Source: Cryobacterium adonitolivorans
GTDB taxonomy: Bacteria > Actinomycetota > Actinomycetes > Actinomycetales > Microbacteriaceae
Length of the DNA: 58,145 bases
Assembly (NCBI RefSeq): GCF_004402695.1
Contig: NZ_SOFL01000035.1
Span: 1 to 58,145, forward strand
Direction: 5' to 3'
Shown here: piece after piece, positions 48,639 through 55,169 of the stretch
Position numbering within the stretch: position 1 is the first letter of the stretch
How the letters are laid out: every line of letters starts with the position of its first letter
The notes under the pieces: model-generated
Databases searched by the model: none
Told to the model about the DNA's origin: nothing
Seen by the model: the letters and a program-made list of their open reading frames with translations, nothing else
Position numbers and translations under genes: made by a program

Positions 48639-50684
48639 CTAGTTGAGGCCGCGGCGATCGAGCAGGGGCTGGATGTCGGCGTCGCGGCCGCGCCAGGAAC
48701 GGTACGCGGCCAGTGGGTCTCCGCTGCCTCCCACACTGAGCAGCCGGTCGCGGAACCTGTCGCCGTTGGCCCGGGTGAGGCCGCCGTTCTCGGTGAACCA
48801 GGCCACGGTGTCGGCGTCGAGCACCTCGCTCCAGATGTAGGAGTAGTAGCCGGCGTCGTAGCCGCCGGAGAAGGTGTGCGCGAAGTAGGTGCTCGCGTAC
48901 CTGGTGGGTACCACGGGGTTGTCGAGGCCCACCGCGGCCAGCGCGGCCGCCTCGAACGAGGCCACATCGCCAACGGTGTCGTCGGCGCCGATGCGGTGCC
49001 AGGCCTGGTCGAGTAGGGCGGCGGCGAGATACTCGCTGGTGGCGAAGCCCTCGTTGAACGTGGCCGACTCGCGGATGCGGTCCACGAGCTCCTGCGGCAT
49101 GGACTCGCCGGTGCGGTAGTGCCTGGCGTAGTTCGCCAGGACCTCGGGCCAGAGCATCCACATCTCGTTGACCTGGCTGGGGAATTCGACGAAGTCCCGG
49201 TAGACGTTGGTACCGGCGAAGCGCGGATAGGTGACCTCTGCGAAAAGACCGTGCAGGGCATGCCCGAACTCGTGGAACAGGGTGGTGACCTCGTCGAAGC
49301 TGAGCAGGGTGGGGGAGCCGGCGGCGGGTTTGGGCACGTTGAGGGTGTTCGTGACGATGGTCGGTGTGCCCAGCAGGGTGCTTTGTGAGATCAGCGCATT
49401 CATCCAGGCACCGCCGCGCTTGGAGTCGCGGGTGTAGAAGTCGGCGATGTACAGGCCCACCGGCGAGCCGTCCTCATTCGCGACCTCGAAGACCCGGGCC
49501 TCGGGATTCCAGGCCGTGAGGTCGGGCCGTGCGGTGAAGGTGATCCCGTAGAGCCGGGTGGCAGCGTAGAAGACCCCGTCGTGCAGCACCCGCTCCAGTT
49601 CGAAGTACGGCCGCATGGCGCTCGTGTCGACGTCGTACCGTGCCAGTCGAACCTTTTCGGTGTAGAACGCCCAGTCCCAGGCGGCGAGCTCGAAGTCGCC
49701 GCCGGCGTCTCGTACCGCGGCCTGCAGCGCCTGCTGTTCGTCGCGCGCGTTGCGTGCCGCGGCCGGCGCGAGTCGATCCAGCATCCGGGCGACGGCTTCG
49801 GGGGACTTCGCTGTTTCGTCGGCCGTGACGTATGCGGCGTGGCTGGCGAAGCCGAGCAGCCGCGCGCGCCGGGCCCGCAGCCGGGTGATCTCGAGCACCA
49901 GCTCGCGGTTGTCGTGCTCGCCGCCGCGGATGCCGCGTGACCGGGATGCGGTCAACAGGCGTTCCCGAACCGCGCGGTCGGTGAGGGAGGCGAGGTACGG
50001 ATGGCAGGTCGGCAACACCAGGGTGATGACGTACTTGCCGGTGAGACCCCGTTCGGCGGCGGCGCCGGCAGCCGCCGAGATCTCGCCGTCGCCGAGCCCG
50101 TCGAGCTCGGCGACGTCGTCGATAACGACGGCGAGGTCGTTGGTGTCGGCGAGCAGGTTCTTCTCGAACCGGGTGGAGAGGGTGGACAGGCGCATATTCA
50201 GGTCGCGCAGGGATGCTTTGTCAGCGTCGGAGAGCGCCGCGCCGGCGAGGGTGTACTCGGTGTGATACCGCTCGAGCAGGTACGCGGTCTCCGGGTCGAG
50301 ATCCAGGGAGTCGCGTCGCTCCTGCAACGACGCGATACGGGCGTACAGCGCAGGGTCGAGCCGGATGGCGTCGGCGTGCGCTGCGAGCAGCGGTGCGAGC
50401 TCCTCCTCGAGTGCGGTGCCGAACTCTGTCGCGTCCGACGAGCTCAGCGAGAAGAACACCGTGGCCACGCGCTGCAGAACCTGTCCGCTGCGTTCGAGGG
50501 CGACGAGGGTGTTCTCGATGGTCGGCTCAGCTGGGTCTGCCGTGATGGCCGTGATCTCGGCGAGCTGCTCGGCCATCCCGGCGTCGAACGCCGGACGATA
50601 GTGCTCGTCGCGGATCTCACCGAAGGGGGGCAGCTGGTAGGGCAGGGTGCTGGGAGCAAGGAAGGGATTCGCGGAGTCGGCCAT
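48639..50684 (-). CDS. M3-family metallopeptidase (Dcp/PrlC-like oligopeptidase)
   Basis: 681 aa, family length for peptidyl-dipeptidase Dcp/oligopeptidase A. The zinc site LFHEFGHALHGLF carries HExxH near residue 470, with the third ligand Glu further on. It degrades peptides in the cytoplasm. Dcp removes C-terminal dipeptides and oligopeptidase A cleaves inside; I cannot decide between them. Minus-strand TAGGCT sits 6 nt before ATG. It is divergent from the methyltransferase gene, so both promoters lie in 68 bp. Confidence 0.93.
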   Translation of the reverse strand: MADSANPFLAPSTLPYQLPPFGEIRDEHYRPAFDAGMAEQLAEITAITADPAEPTIENTLVALERSGQVLQRVATVFFSLSSSDATEFGTALEEELAPLLAAHADAIRLDPALYARIASLQERRDSLDLDPETAYLLERYHTEYTLAGAALSDADKASLRDLNMRLSTLSTRFEKNLLADTNDLAVVIDDVAELDGLGDGEISAAAGAAAERGLTGKYVITLVLPTCHPYLASLTDRAVRERLLTASRSRGIRGGEHDNRELVLEITRLRARRARLLGFASHAAYVTADETAKSPEAVARMLDRLAPAAARNARDEQQALQAAVRDAGGDFELAAWDWAFYTEKVRLARYDVDTSAMRPYFELERVLHDGVFYAATRLYGITFTARPDLTAWNPEARVFEVANEDGSPVGLYIADFYTRDSKRGGAWMNALISQSTLLGTPTIVTNTLNVPKPAAGSPTLLSFDEVTTLFHEFGHALHGLFAEVTYPRFAGTNVYRDFVEFPSQVNEMWMLWPEVLANYARHYRTGESMPQELVDRIRESATFNEGFATSEYLAAALLDQAWHRIGADDTVGDVASFEAAALAAVGLDNPVVPTRYASTYFAHTFSGGYDAGYYSYIWSEVLDADTVAWFTENGGLTRANGDRFRDRLLSVGGSGDPLAAYRSWRGRDADIQPLLDRRGLN

Positions 50685-50690
50685 GGACTC

Positions 50691-50696
50691 AGCCTA
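50691..50696 (-). promoter_or_regulatory. -10 hexamer of a leaderless M3 peptidase promoter (TAGGCT)
   Basis: Minus strand TAGGCT-GAGTCC-ATG: 6-nt spacer. Confidence 0.55.
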
Positions 50697-50739
50697 GGAC
50701 GCCGGTCGGCGGGGCCGCTCACAAGGGGGCCAGGCGTCG

Positions 50740-50745
50740 TACAGT
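50740..50745 (+). promoter_or_regulatory. -10 hexamer of a leaderless methyltransferase promoter (TACAGT)
   Basis: TACAGT-GTCGGC-ATG: 6-nt spacer, back-to-back with the M3 promoter 43 bp away. Confidence 0.5.
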
Positions 50746-50751
50746 GTCGGC

Positions 50752-51618
50752 ATGAACAGTGTCGGCACGAGCAATGGAGGCCGGGGTGACACCCCGGAGC
50801 GACAGGAGACCGCACCCCGTGCCGGGCATCCGTTCGGTCACGAGCACCCGCAACGGGTATTGACCTGGCGCACCGCCGAGAATTCCGCCGGCTACCTGCT
50901 CCCGCACCTTCGACCCGGCCTCAGCTTGGTCGACGTCTCGAGCGGAGCGGGCACCGTCACGCTCGATCTGGCCCGACGGCTCGCGCCGGGCTCCGTTCTC
51001 GGCGTGGACACGTCGGCCCTGGCCGTGCAGCAGGCGGCGGGCCTGGCTTTCGATGAGGGAGTGCACAACGCCCGGTTCGCGGTCGGGAACGCCTATGCGC
51101 TGCCGGCGGAGGACGCATCCGTGGATATCGTGCATGCGCACCAGGTGTTGCAGCACCTGGACAGCCCGGTGGCGGCGTTGCGCGAGATGAGGCGGGTCCT
51201 CAAGCCCGGCGGCATTCTCGCCGCCCGCGATGCGGACTACGGCGCCGTGGCCTGGTACCCGAAGCTGGCCGGACTCAGCTCCTGGATTCAGGTGTACCGG
51301 GCCGTGCACAGGTTCGACGGCGGCGACCCCGACGCCGGTCGGGCGTTGAAGGCGTGGGCCAGGCAGGCCGGCTTCGACACGGTGAGCGTCAGCGCATCGA
51401 TCTGGTGCTTCTCGTCGGAGGCGGAGCGGGAATGGTGGGGCGAATCCTGGGCGGCGCGCGTGATCGAGGCGGACTTCGCCTCTCACGCCGTCGAGTCCGG
51501 TGCTGCCCGGCTGAGCGAGCTGCACGAGATCAGCGCCGCGTGGCACCAATGGACGGAGGATCCGGACGGCTGGTTCGGCATGCCGCACGGGGAGATCATC
51601 GCCGTCCGTCCGTCCTAA
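50752..51618 (+). CDS. Class I SAM-dependent methyltransferase
   Basis: 288 aa. SAM-binding motif I LVDVSSGAGTVTLDLA (near residue 60) with the acidic VLGVDTSALA after it, motif II VDIVHAHQVLQHLDSP and KPGGILAARDADYG. It is of the UbiE/MenG-like fold, but the substrate is unknown. The first 30 residues are a Gly/Arg-rich tail. The ligase gene follows after an 86-bp gap filled with a tandem repeat. Confidence 0.87.
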   Translation: MNSVGTSNGGRGDTPERQETAPRAGHPFGHEHPQRVLTWRTAENSAGYLLPHLRPGLSLVDVSSGAGTVTLDLARRLAPGSVLGVDTSALAVQQAAGLAFDEGVHNARFAVGNAYALPAEDASVDIVHAHQVLQHLDSPVAALREMRRVLKPGGILAARDADYGAVAWYPKLAGLSSWIQVYRAVHRFDGGDPDAGRALKAWARQAGFDTVSVSASIWCFSSEAEREWWGESWAARVIEADFASHAVESGAARLSELHEISAAWHQWTEDPDGWFGMPHGEIIAVRPS

Positions 51619-51638
51619 CAGGGCCGAGGAACCAGCAC

Positions 51639-51695
51639 AGTGCAGTAGAACAGCACAGTGCTGTAGAAGCAGCAGAACAGCACAGTGCTGTAGAA
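51639..51695 (+). repeat. Imperfect tandem repeat before the ligase gene
   Basis: The core ACAGCACAGTGCTGTAGAA (first copy with one change) occurs three times, the last two separated by an inserted AGCAGC. It contains ACAGCACAG/CTGTG-like inverted parts and could fold. No -10 is obvious near the ligase start. Confidence 0.7.
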
Positions 51696-51704
51696 ATGGT
51701 ACCG

Positions 51705-53168
51705 ATGCCCATTCTCACGTCCCTCCAACGCTGGGCCGAGTCGTTCCCCGACCAGGTCGCCGTAGCCGTCGACGACGACAAGGTCAGCTACGCCCAGTTG
51801 CGCCAACGCATCCTCGACCACCACGGCACTACCGGCCTCACGGTGCTCAACCGGGTCAACAGCGTCGACGTCGTCGCTGACTTCCTCGCGGGTGTGTCGG
51901 GCAGCGGATGCGTCGCCATGCTCGACCCGCACTGGCCGGCGGGGCAGCGCGCCGAGGTCGAGGAGCGCCTGCGCGGCATCGCCACCGGATCCGATGCGCC
52001 CAGTGCGCCGGGTGCGCCCGGTCCCGGTGGACGCACCGCGGAGCGTCTTACCGACGGTCCGGCAGAGTCCACCTTCCTCTACGGGTTCACCTCGGGAACA
52101 ACCTCCCTGCCCAAGGCCTTCCGCCGCACGCGGCGGTCCTGGCAGCGGTCACTCGAGCACAGCGCCGAGGTGCTGCACCTCACCCGGCATGACCGCACTC
52201 TCGCACCGGGTCCGCTCACTGCCAGCCTCAACCTCTACGCGCTGGCCGAATCGCTGCAGGCCGGCGGCAGCTTCCATACCCTGGAGAGGTTTGGCGTGGC
52301 GGCCGTGCTGGGCTGCCTCGAGCGAGAACGGATCACCAGGCTGGTGGCCGTTCCCACCGTGCTGCGGCTCCTCGCCGACCGGGCAGTGGCGGCCGGCCGG
52401 GTGGATCGCGGGCTCACCTGCATCGTGAGCGGTGGGGCCAGGCTCGACGCGGCCACCGCTGGGCTGCTGCAACGGTGGGCGCCCCACGCCACCATCGTGA
52501 GCTATTACGGCGCCGCCGAGTTGGGCTTCGTCGCGGCGTCGTCGGTGGCCCCTGGCGACGCTGCCGGCAGCGGCAGCGGCAGCGGCAGCGGCAGCGCCGG
52601 CGCCGACAGCGCCGTGGGCCAACCCTTTCCCGGGGTCAGCATCCGTATCGCGGACGACGACGGCCGACCGCTCCCCGCCGGCGCGACCGGAACCATCCAG
52701 GTTGTCAGCGACTTCGTCTGTGACGGCTACCTGTGGGGCGATGACGGCGAGGCGTTCACGCGCGTCGGCGGCTGGTGCACGGTCGGCGACCAGGGCTTTC
52801 TCGACGAGTCCGGCGTGCTTCACGTGCTGGGTCGCCGTGCCGATATGATCGTCAGCGCCGGCACCAATGTGTATCCGCAGGAGGTGGAGGCCGCCCTGCA
52901 CCGGGTGCCAGGTGTGCAGGCCGCCGTGGTGACGGGATGCCCCGATGCCGTTGTCGGCACCCGGGTCGTCGCCGCCGTGGTCGCCGAGCCCGCGGTGGAC
53001 GCCGCCCGGCTGCGGAACGCCTGCATCTCGGCGCTGGCCGGCGAGCACCGGCCGCGTGATTTCTTCCGGCTGACCGAGCTTCCCGTGACGACGGCCGGCA
53101 AGGTCAGTCGCGGCCTGCTTGCCCGGTGGATCGAGGAGGAGGACCCCCGTGTCGTTCGCCTCCGCTGA
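51705..53168 (+). CDS. AMP-forming acyl-CoA synthetase-like ligase
   Basis: 487 aa (ATG 51696 would add 3). ANL-superfamily adenylation fold. The phosphate-binding loop YGFTSGTTSLPKAF (near residue 125), the A5-like SYYGAAELGF, GWCTVGDQGF, and the catalytic Lys in TTAGKVSRGLL near the C-terminus are all present. A Gly-Ser repeat (GSGSGSGSG) sits on a loop near residue 290. It activates a carboxylic acid as acyl-AMP/CoA; the acid is unknown. The thiolase gene overlaps its end by 20 bp, as in the YhfT-YhfS pair of Bacillus. Confidence 0.87.
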   Translation: MPILTSLQRWAESFPDQVAVAVDDDKVSYAQLRQRILDHHGTTGLTVLNRVNSVDVVADFLAGVSGSGCVAMLDPHWPAGQRAEVEERLRGIATGSDAPSAPGAPGPGGRTAERLTDGPAESTFLYGFTSGTTSLPKAFRRTRRSWQRSLEHSAEVLHLTRHDRTLAPGPLTASLNLYALAESLQAGGSFHTLERFGVAAVLGCLERERITRLVAVPTVLRLLADRAVAAGRVDRGLTCIVSGGARLDAATAGLLQRWAPHATIVSYYGAAELGFVAASSVAPGDAAGSGSGSGSGSAGADSAVGQPFPGVSIRIADDDGRPLPAGATGTIQVVSDFVCDGYLWGDDGEAFTRVGGWCTVGDQGFLDESGVLHVLGRRADMIVSAGTNVYPQEVEAALHRVPGVQAAVVTGCPDAVVGTRVVAAVVAEPAVDAARLRNACISALAGEHRPRDFFRLTELPVTTAGKVSRGLLARWIEEEDPRVVRLR

Positions 53169-54360
53169 TCCGCTCCGCCCCACTCCGGGTGTCGTCCCTG
53201 ATGACCGGCAGCCCGTCATCCTGCTGGGCCGTCGCACGGCGTTCACCCGCCGCAACGGGGCCCTGCGCGGCCTGACCGCCGCAGAGCTGCTGGCGCCGGT
53301 GCTCGAGGCGGTCCTGGCCGACAGCGGCCTGCCCGCCGCAGACGTCGATGACGTGATCATCGGCAATGCCGTGGCTGGCGGCGGCAATGTGGCACGACTG
53401 GCCCTGCTTACGGCGGGACTTCCGCCGGCCGTTCCCGGGGTGACCATCGACCGGCAGTGCGGATCCGGCCTGGAGGCCATCGTTCTCGCCTGCCGGCTCG
53501 TGCAGGCCGGTGCCGGCAGCCTGTACCTCGCGGGCGGGGTCGAGAGCACGAGCACGGCGCCGCTGCGGGCCCACCGGCTCAGTTCCACGGAGGGCGCCCC
53601 GGACTTCTATGACCGGGTGAGATTCTCGCCCGACGACATCGGCGACCCGGACATGGGCGTTGCGGCCGAGACCGTCGCGGCCGCCTACGGCATCGAACGC
53701 GAGCGGCAGGATTCCTTTGCCCTCCGCAGCCACCGGCTCGCTGTTGAGGCCGGGCAGGCGGGCTACTTCGCCACCGAGATCGTCGACGTTGGGACGACGA
53801 ACGGGCCGGTCTCAGTGGACTCCGGACCGCGGCCGGCCCTGGCCCCGAGCCTCCTGGCCCGGTTCCCCGCGGTGTTCGCGGCGGGGGGAACCGTCACGGC
53901 CGGTAACTCCTGCGGCGACGCGGATGGCGCCGTGGTGGTGGTTGTCACCAGCCGGGCGCGGGCGGCCGCTCTCGGCGCATCCGGTTGCCTGGCCTTCGTG
54001 GATGCGGTGCCGGCGGGCGTCGACCCCAACCTGCTCGGGATCGGCGGCGCGACGGCTGCACTCGGGCTCTTCGCTCGTACCGGTGTATCGGCCGCGCAGC
54101 TGGGCAGGGTCGAGTTTACCGAGGCGTTCGCGTCGCAGACGCTGGCGTCGCTGGACCTGATGGAGGTCCCGGTGGAGCGCGCCAACCAGCAGGGCGGTGC
54201 CATCGCGCTCGGGCACCCCTACGGAGCGTCCGGTGCGCTCCTGGTTCTGCGCCTGCTCAGCCAGTGCCGCGCCGGGGCTTCGGCGGGTGAGCTATCCTTG
54301 AGCGCCCTGAGCATCGCGGGCGGACTGGGCCTCGCCGCCCTGTGGCGGTGGGAGAACTAG
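53149..54360 (+). CDS. Thiolase-fold acyltransferase with altered catalytic residues
   Basis: 403 aa, normal thiolase length. The nucleophile Cys104 in DRQCGSGLEAI and the His356 in ALGHPYGASGA are kept. Two other conserved sites differ: NEAFA is TEAFA (Thr324), and the C-terminal C-x-G is SIAGG (Ser388), losing the second catalytic Cys. Alignment spacing (324-356-388) is normal, so this is a real change. It may be a synthase or degraded-activity thiolase. GTG 53149 has GGAGG 7 bases upstream and overlaps the ligase end by 20 bp. Confidence 0.87.
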   Translation: MSFASADPLRPTPGVVPDDRQPVILLGRRTAFTRRNGALRGLTAAELLAPVLEAVLADSGLPAADVDDVIIGNAVAGGGNVARLALLTAGLPPAVPGVTIDRQCGSGLEAIVLACRLVQAGAGSLYLAGGVESTSTAPLRAHRLSSTEGAPDFYDRVRFSPDDIGDPDMGVAAETVAAAYGIERERQDSFALRSHRLAVEAGQAGYFATEIVDVGTTNGPVSVDSGPRPALAPSLLARFPAVFAAGGTVTAGNSCGDADGAVVVVVTSRARAAALGASGCLAFVDAVPAGVDPNLLGIGGATAALGLFARTGVSAAQLGRVEFTEAFASQTLASLDLMEVPVERANQQGGAIALGHPYGASGALLVLRLLSQCRAGASAGELSLSALSIAGGLGLAALWRWEN

Positions 54361-54408
54361 GGCAGTGGGGAACTAGGGCAGTGGGGAACTAGGGCAGTGG
54401 GGAACTAG
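54361..54408 (+). repeat. 16-bp tandem repeat after the thiolase stop (3 units)
   Basis: GGCAGTGGGGAACTAG in three identical units, continuing the gene end (GTGGGAGAACTAG), so the stop codon is repeated. Partial copies follow to about 54440. The expansion is recent. Confidence 0.92.
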
Positions 54409-54443
54409 GGGGTGGGAGAACTGTGGCAGTGGGAGGACGGAGT

Positions 54444-54710
54444 CTAGATCCAGTCTTCGTCGTCCTCCACGACGATGGCGGGCTGCGTGATGGTGGCGCT
54501 GTCTTCCTTGGGGTCGAACCTGATGACGGTGCCGTCATCGAGTTCGATGACCGGGTTGCCCTCCAGCCAGGTCAACGTCCAGCGCCAGGCGCTGGTGTCG
54601 TCCGGCAGCGCCGCCAGGTCTCCCTCCACGGCCTGCAGGGCGATGACGACGACCTCGGGCAGCCCGGACGGCGGGTCTGCGCCGAGGGGCCAGCGGGTTC
54701 CGAGCTGCAT
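54444..54710 (-). CDS. Small acidic hypothetical protein
   Basis: 88 aa. Starts MQLGTRWPLGADPPSGLPE and ends EDDEDWI; the middle (WRWTLTWLEGNPVIELDDG) is beta-like. No family recognised. It lies 2 bp after the GNAT gene on the same strand and likely shares its transcript. Confidence 0.68.
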   Translation of the reverse strand: MQLGTRWPLGADPPSGLPEVVVIALQAVEGDLAALPDDTSAWRWTLTWLEGNPVIELDDGTVIRFDPKEDSATITQPAIVVEDDEDWI

Positions 54711-54712
54711 GG

Positions 54713-55159
54713 TTAGACCTCGGCCTCGTAGGTGACCCAGCTGGTGCGGGCGCCGACCTCGTCGTAGAGCTTCTGGGCGGGCTTGTCATCTGCCGTGGTG
54801 ATCCACTGCAGCTTGCGGTAGTTGTGCGCCTTGGCGTACTCGCGGGCGAACTCCAGCAGGGACTTGCTCACCCCACCGTTCCGAACGGCGGAGGTGACGA
54901 ACAGGTCGTCGATGAACAGTCCGACATCGCCGCTGAGAGTGCGCGGGAACGCTCGGTAGAGCGTGAACCCCACGAAGTCACCGTTGTCGTCGACCGCGAC
55001 AGCGCCGTCGAGGTCATGGTTCTTGTCGATGATCCAGCTCCACACGCGCAGCGCCTTCTCATCGGTCAGTTCGCTCTTGGAGAACTCGCTATAGCCTTCG
55101 AAGAGGCCGAGCCACGGGAAGAAGTCCTTGTCGCCCAGCGGGCGGACCTTGATTGACAT
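54713..55159 (-). CDS. GNAT-family N-acetyltransferase
   Basis: 148 aa, single acetyl-CoA-binding domain. LFIDDLFVTSAVRNGGVSKSLL fits motif A (normally R/Q-x-x-G-x-G/A; here R-N-G-G-V-S), and LQWITTADDKPAQKLYDEVGA is the C-terminal part that holds the acceptor. Substrate unknown. AAGGAG before ATG gives a good start. It is followed by a small acidic protein gene and preceded by valS on the same strand, 10 bp away. Confidence 0.85.
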   Translation of the reverse strand: MSIKVRPLGDKDFFPWLGLFEGYSEFSKSELTDEKALRVWSWIIDKNHDLDGAVAVDDNGDFVGFTLYRAFPRTLSGDVGLFIDDLFVTSAVRNGGVSKSLLEFAREYAKAHNYRKLQWITTADDKPAQKLYDEVGARTSWVTYEAEV

Positions 55160-55169
55160 GCGGTTCTCC

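Noticed and set aside
52565..52606. 6-bp GGCAGC repeat as a regulatory or mobile repeat
   Set aside because: It encodes a Gly-Ser linker in frame inside the ligase and looks like simple codon slippage.
48639..54360. Biosynthetic gene cluster
   Set aside because: Only a methyltransferase, one ligase and one thiolase; no carrier protein, transporter or regulator, so it is reported as a gene pair and not as a cluster.
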